Positions 25,605-33,802 of a stretch of 64,000 bases of DNA are shown here, in pieces. The stretch comes from Deinococcus sp. AJ005. GTDB taxonomy: Bacteria > Deinococcota > Deinococci > Deinococcales > Deinococcaceae. Numbering within the stretch: the stretch's first letter is position 1; every line of letters starts with the position of its first letter. The notes beneath the pieces are model-generated. The model saw only the letters and a program-made list of their open reading frames with translations, did not search any database and was not told the DNA's origin. Where the stretch lies: positions 124,001 to 188,000 of the forward strand of contig NZ_CP044989.1 of assembly GCF_009017495.1 (NCBI RefSeq). The letters are read 5' to 3'. The position numbers and the translations under genes were made by a program.

Positions 25605-26740
25605 CCCGTCCCGAAACATCATCGGTCAGGCCGGGTGAGGAGCTGCCGCTGGATACGCTACGCAATGTCTTGCGCGGCAAGGTCAGGGGCGATCTGGGCG
25701 CGCTGGAAGTCACGCAATTCCCTGGCGGCTTTTCCAATCTGACCTATCTGCTGAAGCTGGGAGAGGTGGAATACGTCCTGCGCCGCGCGCCGCTGGGGCC
25801 AGTGGCAAAGGGCGCACACGACATGGCCCGCGAGTTTTACCTGCTCGAAAAAATCCATCCCGCTTTCGCCGTCGCCCCCGAACCGCTCTTTCTGGTCGAG
25901 GATGTGGAGGTCATGGGTTCGCCCTTTTATCTGATGGAACGGCGGCGCGGGCTGGTGGTGCGGACGAAAATGCCGCCCGAATATGCCGGAATGCCCGACG
26001 CTCCCCGGCAGATGTCGGAGGCGGTGGCCGACACGCTGGCCCGCCTGCATGCGGTGGATATCGATGTGGCGGGCCTGCGTTCCATCGGCAAGCCGGAAGG
26101 TTTCAATGCCCGGCAGGTGGGCGGCTGGGCCGGACGCTGGCGACGGGCGCGGGAGTTGCTGAAAGATTCGGGAGACCTGCCACCACCCGCTGAACTGCGC
26201 GACGAATTGGTGATCGCGTGGCTGGAAGCGCACACGCCTGAAGAGTCTGCGCACACGCTGGTCCACAACGATTTCAAGCTGGACAACCTGATGCTGGACC
26301 CAGCGGACCCCTCACGCGTGGTGGCGCTGCTGGACTGGGAAATGACCACCGTGGGCGATCCGCTGGTGGACTTGGGGTTAACGCTGACGTACTGGACCAT
26401 GCCCGAACAGCCGGGCCGCGACATCAACGAGATCGGGGCTAATTTTCCCGGCTTCCTGAGCCGCGAGGAATTCATCGCTCGCTACGCCCAGCAATCTGCC
26501 CGTCATGTGACGAGCAACGTGATTCGCTGGTACGAGGTGCTGGGACATTTCAAGCTGGCGGTGATCGTCATCCAGATTTTCGCCCGATACCGCCTTGGGC
26601 AGACTACGGACCCGCGTTTTGCTCCCCTGGCTGAACAGGCACAGTGGCTGATTGGGGAGGCATGGCGCAGAATCTCGGTGGATTCGGTGGGAGATGGGGG
26701 AGAGGTTTCCCTGTATTCAGAAGTGACTGGCCATGAGTGA
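25601..26740 (+). CDS. APH-family phosphotransferase (ACAD10/11 kinase-domain-like, LvaA-like)
   Basis: A 379-residue aminoglycoside-phosphotransferase-fold kinase. Catalytic motifs are LVHNDFKLDNLMLDP (HxDxxxxN) and LLDWEMTTVGDPLVDLG; nucleotide-binding segments include FPGGFSNLTYLLKL and VLRRAPLGP near residues 45-70. This subfamily is the kinase half of ACAD10/ACAD11 and of LvaA in Pseudomonas levulinate metabolism, which phosphorylate 4-hydroxyacyl-CoA. The start is TTG 25601, sharing bases with the SDR stop; family-like residues begin right after it. It overlaps the phosphatase-like gene by eight bases. The kinase fold is certain; substrate by analogy. Confidence 0.88.
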   Translation: MTRPETSSVRPGEELPLDTLRNVLRGKVRGDLGALEVTQFPGGFSNLTYLLKLGEVEYVLRRAPLGPVAKGAHDMAREFYLLEKIHPAFAVAPEPLFLVEDVEVMGSPFYLMERRRGLVVRTKMPPEYAGMPDAPRQMSEAVADTLARLHAVDIDVAGLRSIGKPEGFNARQVGGWAGRWRRARELLKDSGDLPPPAELRDELVIAWLEAHTPEESAHTLVHNDFKLDNLMLDPADPSRVVALLDWEMTTVGDPLVDLGLTLTYWTMPEQPGRDINEIGANFPGFLSREEFIARYAQQSARHVTSNVIRWYEVLGHFKLAVIVIQIFARYRLGQTTDPRFAPLAEQAQWLIGEAWRRISVDSVGDGGEVSLYSEVTGHE

Positions 26741-27458
26741 ACTGATCCTGATTCGCCATGGGCAGGCGACGCCGTTCGAGAAGGAGACGGACCGCCTTTC
26801 CGAACTGGGCGAGCAGCAGGCCCGTGCGGTGGGGCTGGCGCTGACCCGGGAGGAAGTGACGCCGACGCACGTTGTTCACGGCCCGCTGGTCAGGCAGCGG
26901 CGGACAGCGGAGATTGCTGCCGGGGCCGCCCACTTTTCTGACCCTGATTCACCCCGGTCCTGGCCCAATGCGGCAGAAGATCCCCGTCTGGCCGAGTACG
27001 ATGGTGACGGTCTGATCCATCATCTCGCGCCGCTGCTGGCCGCGCAGGATGAGGGGTTTGCCACCTCCGTTCAGCGCTTCCAGGAACGCCGGGACGCCCC
27101 GGACCGCAACCGCGCCTTTCAACCCATGCTCGAAGAACTGGCGGAGGCGTGGCAGGAAAGAAGGGTCACGCACGCCGATGTCGAGGATTGGGCGGCCTTC
27201 CGTTCACGGGTTCACGCTGTACTGGCAGACCTGACGCGCCTCCCCTCCGGTTCCACTGTGCTGGCCTTCACCAGCGGCGGGGTGATCGGCCTGATGGTGG
27301 CTTTGAGCCTGGACGCCCCGGACGCGGCAGCCCTGAAGCTGAACTGGCGCGTCCGCAACGGCAGCTTCACCCGCTTCACGTTCGGCAACGGACGCCTGAG
27401 CCTGGATTCCTTCAACGAGGTGGCGCATCTGCCGCCGGACCTCAGAAGCTGGCGGTAG
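26733..27458 (+). CDS. Histidine-phosphatase-superfamily protein lacking the second catalytic His
   Basis: A 241-residue protein of the phosphoglycerate-mutase-like fold. The phospho-acceptor motif is intact (LIRHGQATPF, His9). The second catalytic His, normally in a SHGG-type strand, appears replaced by Ser181 in LAFTSGGVIGL. The start ATG 26733 lies within the end of the kinase gene (eight-base overlap), so the pair is coupled. It might remove or sense the phosphate placed by the kinase, or be a weak or non-catalytic member. It is the last gene of the operon. The fold is sure; activity uncertain. Confidence 0.85.
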   Translation: MSELILIRHGQATPFEKETDRLSELGEQQARAVGLALTREEVTPTHVVHGPLVRQRRTAEIAAGAAHFSDPDSPRSWPNAAEDPRLAEYDGDGLIHHLAPLLAAQDEGFATSVQRFQERRDAPDRNRAFQPMLEELAEAWQERRVTHADVEDWAAFRSRVHAVLADLTRLPSGSTVLAFTSGGVIGLMVALSLDAPDAAALKLNWRVRNGSFTRFTFGNGRLSLDSFNEVAHLPPDLRSWR

Positions 27459-27463
27459 GGCGG

Positions 27464-28162
27464 TTAATCCAGCAGACGCATGAACGCTGTGAATGTCCCC
27501 AGCGCGTGTGGGTGGGCCTGGAACAGCACCTCCGGGTGCCACTGCACGCCGATCACGCCGTCACCTTCCACCGCCTCGATGATGCCGTCGGGGGCCAGAG
27601 CGGCGACGGTCAGCGTGGGCGCAACCGTATCAATCGCCTGATGGTGCGAGGAATTGAGTGCTGCCCGCTCCCCATGTGTCTGCGCCAGCCGACTGCCCGG
27701 CGTAAATGTCACTTCGTGGCCCAGCGTATCGGCATGCACGCGCTGGGCATGATCGGCCCAGGCTCCCGGCACGTCGGGCAGATGCTGATGCAGCGTCCCG
27801 CCTTCCAGCACGTTGATCATCTGAATGCCCCGGCAGATGCCCAGCACGGGTTTGCCCAGGCTGCGGGCCGCGCGGTACAGCGCCGTTTCAAAGGCGTCAC
27901 GCATTTCGTCCACCTCGCCCAGACCGCGCCGGGGCTGCTGTCCGAAGTGCCGGGGATGCACGTCCACACCGCCGCTGAGCAGCACGGCGTCCATCTGCGC
28001 GGCATAATCTGCGGCCAGTTCAGGCAGGTTCGGCAGCAGGACGGGGAGGCCGCCCACCGCCTCTACCGCTGCGGCATATTGCCGGGCCAGACCGCTGTGG
28101 CTGCGTGGTGCGGCGTCCGAAATGTGCGAGGTGGTCAGGCCGATCAGGGGACGTGCAGGCAT
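27464..28162 (-). CDS. Class I glutamine-amidotransferase-like hydrolase (PuuD/peptidase C26 family)
   Basis: A 232-residue protein of the gamma-glutamyl-GABA hydrolase family. The nucleophile Cys is in VLGICRGIQMINV, the His-Glu pair is in VGVQWHPEVLFQ, and LLSGGVDVHPRHF is the oxyanion-region motif of PuuD-like enzymes. It probably cleaves a gamma-glutamyl amide such as gamma-glutamyl-GABA. The open frame extends 59 codons upstream, but ATG 28162 (MPARPLIGLTTS) is the family-like start. It is convergent with the preceding operon (5-bp gap) and stands alone. No putrescine genes adjoin, so the substrate is open. Confidence 0.88.
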   Translation of the reverse strand: MPARPLIGLTTSHISDAAPRSHSGLARQYAAAVEAVGGLPVLLPNLPELAADYAAQMDAVLLSGGVDVHPRHFGQQPRRGLGEVDEMRDAFETALYRAARSLGKPVLGICRGIQMINVLEGGTLHQHLPDVPGAWADHAQRVHADTLGHEVTFTPGSRLAQTHGERAALNSSHHQAIDTVAPTLTVAALAPDGIIEAVEGDGVIGVQWHPEVLFQAHPHALGTFTAFMRLLD

Positions 28163-28383
28163 ATCCAGAGCATAGGGGTTGGGCGGCAGTGCTGGTGAGA
28201 CGAGGCCTGGTTTTCTGGTTTGCCTGCTGAAGTTATTCCGAAGCGAATACCCACCGGTCCACAATGGGCTGGAGTTCGCTTTCGCTGTGTTGTTCCAGCG
28301 TATAGTCTGAATTCTCAAGCATTCCTCACATCCCTCCACCTATACGAAGAGCGTCTTCCGAACTGGCGCTCAAGGAGATCAAA

Positions 28384-29628
28384 ATGAAAAAACTGCTCAT
28401 GCTGGCCCTCGGCCTCTCGCTCGCCTCGGCCTCCGCTGCTCCGGTCACGCTGACCTACTGGCAATACGACTATGCCAGCAAGGTCAGCACCATGAACGAT
28501 CTGATCAAGAAATTTGAGGCCGCCAACCCCGACATCAAGATCAAGCAGGAAACCTTCCCTTACGACGCCTACAGCCAGAAGGTCGCCTCCAGCGTTCCCG
28601 CCGGGCAGGGACCGGACGTGGTCAACCTGTATTACGGCTGGCTGCCCCAGTATGTGGACGCGGGCTACCTCCAGCCACTTCCCACCAAGGACTTTCCCAT
28701 CGCCAAGATCGAGAGCGATTTCGTGCCGATGGTGCAGACCAGCAAGATCGGGGGCAAGTACTACACCCTGCCGACCTCAGTGCGGACGCTGGCAGTGTTT
28801 TACAACAAAGACCTCTTTAAGGCGGCCCGCATCACGCCGCCCCGGACCTGGGAGGACTTTATTGCCGCCGGGGAAAAGATCGCCAAGGGCGCGCCGCCGC
28901 GCTTTACCACGCTGGGCTTCGGCATCCAGCCCGACGGGCAGGATTACCACATGGTCCGTGAAGTGCTGGTGCGTCAGTTCGGCGGCCAGCCCTACAGCAA
29001 GGACGGCAAGACCGCCACCTATGACAATGCGGCGGGTGCCAAGGCCATGACCTTCTACACGGAACTGGCCACCAAATACAAACTGGGCGTGCCCAACTTC
29101 TTCCCCGGCAACAACAGCTACCGCGACGCCTTCATTGCGGGCAAGGTGGGCATGATCATCGACGGCTCGTTCGCCGTCGGTACCATCAAGAGCGGAGCCA
29201 AGTTCGACTGGGGCGTCATCCCGATGCCCGTGTTCAAGGCCAACCCGGAGGTTCGGAGCAATTTCGGTTCGTACTGGGTCAACGGCATCACCAAGAACGC
29301 CAAGGGTGACAAGCTCGACGCATCGGTGAAGTTCCTGAAATTCCTGACCAGCGAGCAGACCCAGCGCACCTGGCTGGAAAATGTGGGGGAAATTCCGGCC
29401 AGCCGCAAGCTCTCAGGTGATCCGGCCCTGCGCAAGGACCCGGTGTTCGGGGCTTTCGTGGGATCGTTGCCCTTTGCGCATTCCACCCTGTTCGTGGATG
29501 AGGCCGGACAGCGCAAAGCCTGGGTGGACGCCATCAACATGGTGCTGCTGAAGGGAGCCAAGCCCGCCGACGCCATCAAGCAGGCTGCTACCGACGAGCA
29601 GAAGATCCTGAACGGCTACTACAAGTAA
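28384..29628 (+). CDS. Extracellular solute-binding protein of a sugar ABC transporter (family 1)
   Basis: A 414-residue secreted binding protein. Residues 1-20 form a signal peptide (basic MKK, hydrophobic core, SASAAP cleavage region). The mature part shows TLTYWQYDY, the DVVNLYYGWLPQYVDAGYLQPL segment, AVFYNKDLFKAARI and GKVGMIIDGSFAVG, all typical of maltose/oligosaccharide-type binding proteins. An AAGGAG box lies 7 nt before ATG 28384. No permease or ATPase genes follow, so it is an orphan that must work with components encoded elsewhere. A 221-bp leader lies upstream, and a hairpin terminator follows. Confidence 0.92.
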   Translation: MKKLLMLALGLSLASASAAPVTLTYWQYDYASKVSTMNDLIKKFEAANPDIKIKQETFPYDAYSQKVASSVPAGQGPDVVNLYYGWLPQYVDAGYLQPLPTKDFPIAKIESDFVPMVQTSKIGGKYYTLPTSVRTLAVFYNKDLFKAARITPPRTWEDFIAAGEKIAKGAPPRFTTLGFGIQPDGQDYHMVREVLVRQFGGQPYSKDGKTATYDNAAGAKAMTFYTELATKYKLGVPNFFPGNNSYRDAFIAGKVGMIIDGSFAVGTIKSGAKFDWGVIPMPVFKANPEVRSNFGSYWVNGITKNAKGDKLDASVKFLKFLTSEQTQRTWLENVGEIPASRKLSGDPALRKDPVFGAFVGSLPFAHSTLFVDEAGQRKAWVDAINMVLLKGAKPADAIKQAATDEQKILNGYYK

Positions 29629-29646
29629 ACCCCAATTTTGAGTCGT

Positions 29647-29677
29647 GCCGCCCCTGTCAATGCTGGGGCGGCGCTTT
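29647..29677 (+). terminator. Hairpin terminator after the solute-binding protein gene
   Basis: Perfect 8-bp GC-rich arms GCCGCCCC (29647-29654) and GGGGCGGC (29665-29672), 10-nt loop, then a short T tract, 18 bp after the stop codon. It touches the end of the convergent gene and may serve both directions. Confidence 0.75.
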
Positions 29678-30536
29678 ACTTGCTCCGCTTCAGTTCGGTC
29701 AGGGTGGTGGCGTGCCGCAGCGCCCGCTCATAGGCCTGTGGGTTACTGAACCCGGAGCCGGGCGGGGCCTGTGGAAAGTCACGGAGTGAGGCAAGCCGCA
29801 GCTCACGCGGCCCGATGGTGGGGGTGAGGTTGGCTGCCTGACATACCTTCCACAATTGCAGTCTCACATCGTCGGCATTCTTGAAGGAGAAGACACGTTG
29901 AGCCTTTTGCGGGGCATGGAGAGGTCCGCCTGCGCGGGAGAGCAGGGGCTTAAGGGCAGCGAGGCTTTCAGCACGCAGCGCCGTGATGGTACGGGCGCGC
30001 ATCAGCTCGGCGCGGCTGAAATCCAGAGCGCTCCAGCGCAGGGCCAGCAACTCGGTCAACTGGAAAGCCTGCTGGTAGATCAGTGTCAGGGCCGCGAACA
30101 GTTCCTCGTCTGTGCCTCCGGCCTCGGCCAACAGGCGCTGAATATCGGCGGTGCTGGGCAGCGGTGCCTGGCTGTGTTCCGGTGGGGGCAGGGGGCAGCC
30201 ATGCGCCGGATTGTTGTCCATGACTCCCAGATCGATCAGGGCATCGTAGAGCTGTTTTAAGGTGGCGTAGCGGGCGCGGATGGTGTTGGCCCGCGCCTCG
30301 CCGCCCGTCTGGATCTGCCGCAGAGGCGTCTGAAGCCAGTCGTGAAAGTCTGCGGGTGGTAACAGCAGGTTCATTTCCTGCGTCTGTGCCGCCTCGAAGA
30401 TGGGACGCAGATTGGCCCTCAACTGAGGAATAGGACGGTGTAATTCCTCCCGCAACATTCCGATGATCTGTTCCAGATTGAAGGTGTGAAATGCCTGTTC
30501 AAGTTTCGTGGCACGTTCGTCGGCTGGGTCAACCAT
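29676..30536 (-). CDS. Degenerate tyrosine-recombinase-like protein
   Basis: A 286-residue protein resembling XerC/D-type integrases in layout. A helical N-terminal core-binding region (ARYATLKQLYDALIDLGVMDNNPAHG near residues 87-112) leads to a catalytic-domain-like part (LPSTADIQRLLAEAG, then LTELLALRWSALDF near residues 168-181). The first catalytic Arg of the R-K-H-R-H-Y set is apparently replaced by Gln (AFQLTE), the later box reads GPRELRLASLRDF rather than HxLR...H, and no nucleophilic Tyr lies in a recognisable context. It probably cannot recombine DNA but may bind it. No att sites or mobile genes flank it, and the stop overlaps a terminator. It could be a domesticated architectural or regulatory protein. 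Confidence 0.6.
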   Translation of the reverse strand: MVDPADERATKLEQAFHTFNLEQIIGMLREELHRPIPQLRANLRPIFEAAQTQEMNLLLPPADFHDWLQTPLRQIQTGGEARANTIRARYATLKQLYDALIDLGVMDNNPAHGCPLPPPEHSQAPLPSTADIQRLLAEAGGTDEELFAALTLIYQQAFQLTELLALRWSALDFSRAELMRARTITALRAESLAALKPLLSRAGGPLHAPQKAQRVFSFKNADDVRLQLWKVCQAANLTPTIGPRELRLASLRDFPQAPPGSGFSNPQAYERALRHATTLTELKRSK

Positions 30537-30903
30537 TCATTTCCTCCCCTTGGTTATCGGATGATATATGTAAAGGTTCTCTATTGCAAGGACTTGAATT
30601 GCCGTGCTTCGGCGTCTGCACCCGCATTTATGTGTGTTTCAGAATCTGAATTTCGAATCTAATGGTGTCTTTCTACGCTTGAGCAGTTGCCTGCGCTTGG
30701 CTACGGCATAAATCGAGCGACGCTTTGATAGGGTTTCACTAATTCTTCCCCTTAGTTTGGATTTAGTTGGAAGGTGCCATTAGATCGTATACTGTCCGAT
30801 AAAAATCTTATCTCTGTTCAGGTCTTGTCATCAGACTGGCATTAGACCTCAACGTGGGTTAATTTAACTTGACGTTCCGTCAATTTTGACTTACGCTCCG
30901 ATC
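30537..30903. other. AT-rich divergent intergenic region
   Basis: This 367-bp spacer separates the recombinase-like gene and the molybdate regulator. It is markedly more AT-rich than surrounding DNA (for example ATGATATATG near 30562-30571). No open frame with a credible start was seen. The right edge contains the leaderless promoter and palindrome listed separately. The rest holds no structure I can name. Confidence 0.6.
30869..30897 (+). promoter_or_regulatory. Leaderless promoter with palindromic operator for the molybdate regulator
   Basis: TTGACG (30869-30874) and TACGCT (30892-30897) are 17 nt apart, and the start codon ATG 30904 follows the -10 box by 6 nt, the spacing of leaderless genes in Deinococcus. 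The -35 box is the left half of a perfect palindrome TTGACG-TTC-CGTCAA (30869-30883), an obvious site for a repressor. Autoregulation by the downstream HTH protein is inferred. Confidence 0.6.
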
Positions 30904-32025
30904 ATGTCCGTCACTGCGAGCGTGCTGCAAACCTTTGTTCAGCAACGGCGCAAAGAAGCTGGACTGGGACCCACTGAACTGGCGCGGCGGGCCGAGATCA
31001 CGCGTCAGGCGCTACACAATATTGAAGCAGGAACCTCGGCTCCCAGTGCCGTGGTCGCCTTCCGGCTGGCGCAGGCGCTGTCCTGCCGGGTCGACGACTT
31101 GTTTTGCCTGCCTCCCAGGACAATTCAGGCACGCCTGATCGGCACTGCGCCCTTAGGGAGCCGGGTGCAACTGGCACGGGTGGGGGAGAGCCTGCTGGCC
31201 TTCCCGCTGCAAGGTTCTGCCGGGCTGACCCACCGGGCCGATGGCATGTTCGCCGAACGCGAAGTGGAACAGGTCCAGGTGGAGCTGAGCGGCAATCTGG
31301 ACCTGCCTGCGCGCTCTGCTGTTCTGATGGGCTGCGATCCGTCACTCGACCTGCTGGCCGCGCATACCGAACAGACTGCGCCAGACCTGCGGGTGATCAC
31401 GCGCCCAGCCTCCAGTGGGGCGGCACTGACCGAGTTGGCCGCTGGAAACGCCCATCTGGCAGGCATCCACCTGTGGGATGCCAAGAGCGGAGAATCCAAC
31501 CTGCCCTTCGTGCGACGATTGATATTCGGTGGTCCGGTCCATGTCATCGCGCTGTGGACCTGGGAACAGGGTTTGCTGACGGCGGCAGGCAATCCCAGAG
31601 GGATTCAGGGGGTGGAAGACCTGCGCGGCGGGAACCTGCGCCTGATCAACCGCGATCCCGGCGCAGGCAGCCGACTGATGCTGGACGGCTGGCTGGACGC
31701 AGCGAATTTCAGTGTGTCCGGGCGTCAGGCGTTGCCTGGTTATCAGGACGAGGTGGATTCTCCAATGGAGGCTGCCCGGCGGGTTCAGGCGGGGGCAGCG
31801 GACGTGGCCCCCGGCCCCCGCGTGGCCGCGCAGGCGCTGGGACTGCATTTCGTACCGCTGCAACACGAACACTTCGATCTAATCGTCCCCGAAGAACATC
31901 TGAGCCATCCGGCCATCAGGGCGCTCCTGCACACCGCCCGCAGCCCCGCCTTCCTGCTCGAACTGGCCGCACTGGGCGGTTATGACGCGGCGCAGGTGGG
32001 CCAAACGCGCGGCATCATCGCATGA
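30904..32025 (+). CDS. Helix-turn-helix regulator fused to a periplasmic-binding-protein-like domain (molybdate-linked)
   Basis: A 373-residue cytoplasmic regulator. Residues 1-60 hold an XRE-type helix-turn-helix (GLGPTELARRAEITRQALHNIEAGTSAPSAVVAFRLAQAL). Residues from about 90 resemble the PBP-like domain seen with molybdate regulators (LMGCDPSLDLLAAH, LAGIHLWDAKSGESNLPFVRR, LINRDPGAGSRLMLDGWLD). It lies just upstream of modA, which supports a molybdate or tungstate signal. ATG 30904 is preferred over TTG 30886 because a leaderless promoter abuts it and MSVTASVLQTFV begins the conserved fold. Ligand inferred from context. Confidence 0.85.
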   Translation: MSVTASVLQTFVQQRRKEAGLGPTELARRAEITRQALHNIEAGTSAPSAVVAFRLAQALSCRVDDLFCLPPRTIQARLIGTAPLGSRVQLARVGESLLAFPLQGSAGLTHRADGMFAEREVEQVQVELSGNLDLPARSAVLMGCDPSLDLLAAHTEQTAPDLRVITRPASSGAALTELAAGNAHLAGIHLWDAKSGESNLPFVRRLIFGGPVHVIALWTWEQGLLTAAGNPRGIQGVEDLRGGNLRLINRDPGAGSRLMLDGWLDAANFSVSGRQALPGYQDEVDSPMEAARRVQAGAADVAPGPRVAAQALGLHFVPLQHEHFDLIVPEEHLSHPAIRALLHTARSPAFLLELAALGGYDAAQVGQTRGIIA

Positions 32026-32063
32026 CTTTCACTCCATTCATTCCAGTTCACCTGAGGTTCACG

Positions 32064-32828
32064 ATGAAAACGAGACTCCTGATCTCCACCCTCCTCCTGA
32101 GCCTGGGCAGCGCCAGCGCGGCCAGCCTGACCGTCTTCGCCGCCGCCTCTCTGACCGACGCCTTCGCCGAGATCGGTAAAGCCTTCGACGCGAAAACCGG
32201 GAATACCACCACCTTCCAGTTCGCCGGATCACAGGCGTTGAGGACGCAACTGGACAACGGCGCACGGGCCGACGTGTACGCCAGCGCCAACAACGCGCAG
32301 TTCGACCCGCTGGTCAAATCCGGTCTGGTCACGGGCGGTCAGCCGTTCCTGAGCAACCGGCTGGCCGTGATCGCGCCGAAGAACAATGCAAAAGTGCAGA
32401 CGCTGTTGGACCTGAGCAAACCGGGCATCAAACTGGTCATTGCCGATAAGGCCGTTCCCGTCGGCGATTACACCCGCCGCATGATCAGCGCCATCGACAA
32501 GTCAGGCGCATACGGCAAGGACTTCTCGGGGCTGTTTCTGAAAAACGTGGTCAGCGAGGAACCCAACGTGCGTCAGGTGGCTCTGAAGGTGCAACTGGGC
32601 GAGGCAGACGCCGCCGTGGTCTACAGCTCGGACGTGACGCCCGCCCTGCGCCCCAGCGTGCGGGTGATCACGCTGCCCACCCGCTTTAACCAGAGCGCCA
32701 GTTACCCCATCGGTACGCTTAAAAATTCCGCCAGCCCCGAGGCCGCCCAGGCATTCGTGAAGTTCGTGCTGTCGGGCGAGGGGCAGACCATCCTGAAGAA
32801 GTGGGGCTTTCTCAAGCCTCAGCAGTAG
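32064..32828 (+). CDS. modA: Molybdate ABC transporter substrate-binding protein
   Basis: A 254-residue exported binding protein for molybdate or tungstate. Residues 1-20 form a signal peptide (KTRLLISTLLLSLGSASA). The mature start ASLTVFAAASLTDAFAEIG and FQFAGSQALRTQLDNGARADVYASAN are diagnostic of ModA, followed by VVYSSDVTPA near residue 188. ATG 32064, with GAGG about 7 nt upstream, is favoured over the earlier in-frame ATG 32022. It lies 38 bp after the regulator and before modB. Binding-protein identity is firm. Confidence 0.94.
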   Translation: MKTRLLISTLLLSLGSASAASLTVFAAASLTDAFAEIGKAFDAKTGNTTTFQFAGSQALRTQLDNGARADVYASANNAQFDPLVKSGLVTGGQPFLSNRLAVIAPKNNAKVQTLLDLSKPGIKLVIADKAVPVGDYTRRMISAIDKSGAYGKDFSGLFLKNVVSEEPNVRQVALKVQLGEADAAVVYSSDVTPALRPSVRVITLPTRFNQSASYPIGTLKNSASPEAAQAFVKFVLSGEGQTILKKWGFLKPQQ

Positions 32829-32873
32829 CCGTTGCCCCGCATTTCTCAGTTTCAAATCTACCCACGGAGACCC

Positions 32874-32963
32874 ATGCGATTCAGCACACGCCAGACCTTC
32901 AGACATCATGACCACAGTGGAAGGGCGGACTTGCCTGTCTGCACCACAGGGAATGTGCGCTGA
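32874..32963 (+). other. Short leader frame between modA and modB
   Basis: ATG 32874 has a good GGAG box 5 nt upstream and opens a 29-codon frame ending in TGA 32961-32963. It reads MRFSTRQTFRHHDHSGRADL at its start, with no recognised family. Its stop shares bases with a CTG codon (32960-32962) in the modB frame, mirroring the ATGA/GTGA/TTGA junctions used elsewhere in the window. It may be the original modB start separated from its gene by a frameshift, or a true leader peptide. Confidence 0.35.
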
Positions 32964-33064
32964 CCAGTCGGCCCACCATTCCTGAACGCAGGCCCGTTCG
33001 TCCGCGCACCCGGTCCGGTCTGCGCGGCGTCCCCGCCCTTCCACTGGCGCTGAGCGCGCTGCTG

Positions 33065-33802
33065 GTGCTGTTTCTGGTGCTGCCGGTGCTGGCGCTGCTG
33101 CTGCGCGGCCTGAACGCCCAGTTCTTTCCCACGCTGCTGGGGCCAGTGGTGCTGGACGCCCTGCGGATCAGCCTGCTGACCACCGCCTGCACGATGGTCC
33201 TGACCGTGCTGCTGGGCACTCCGGTGGCGTGGCTGCTGGCCCGCTACGATTTTCCTGGCAAGACCGCGCTGGACACGTTGCTGGACCTGCCCATCGTGCT
33301 GCCGCCGGTGGTGGCGGGGGTGGGCCTGCTGCTGGCCTTCGGGCGCAACGGCCTGCTGGGTGCGCCGCTGGAACTGGCGGGCATCAGCGTGGCCTTCTCG
33401 TTCGCGGCGGTGGTCATGGCGCAACTGTTCGTGGCTGCCCCCTTTTACCTGCGGACCGCCAAGGCCGGCTTCATGGCGGTGGACCGCGACGTGGAAGACG
33501 CCGCCCGCACCGATGGCGCAGACCGCTGGACGGTCTTCCAGTACATCACCTGGCCGCTGGCCTCCGCGTTCCTGCTGGAAGGACTGGTGCTGACCTGGGC
33601 GCGGGCGCTGGGCGAATTCGGGGCCACCATCCTGTTTGCTGGGTCACTCCAGGGCAAGACGCGGACCATTACCCTGGCCATCTATTCCGCGCTGGAATCC
33701 GATCTCGCCCCGGCGCTGGTGCTGTCGGCGGTGATGGTGCTGCTGGCCTTCACGGTGCTGGCGGTGGTGCGGAGGCTGGGCAGCGCCCATACCCCGCGCT
33801 AA
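33065..33802 (+). CDS. modB: Molybdate ABC transporter permease (N-terminus uncertain)
   Basis: A permease of the ModB family, at least 245 residues, with about five membrane helices. The EAA-type loop that contacts the ATPase is visible (DVEDAARTDGADRWTVFQYITWPLA), and IVLPPVVAGVGLLLAFGRNGLLG is a family hallmark. GTG 33065 is the first ordinary start in frame but cuts into the first membrane helix. The frame stays open back to 32912 without ATG, GTG or TTG, with a CTG at 32960. The true start is therefore either CTG or lost by a frameshift. No modC ATPase gene follows. Confidence 0.82.
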   Translation: MLFLVLPVLALLLRGLNAQFFPTLLGPVVLDALRISLLTTACTMVLTVLLGTPVAWLLARYDFPGKTALDTLLDLPIVLPPVVAGVGLLLAFGRNGLLGAPLELAGISVAFSFAAVVMAQLFVAAPFYLRTAKAGFMAVDRDVEDAARTDGADRWTVFQYITWPLASAFLLEGLVLTWARALGEFGATILFAGSLQGKTRTITLAIYSALESDLAPALVLSAVMVLLAFTVLAVVRRLGSAHTPR

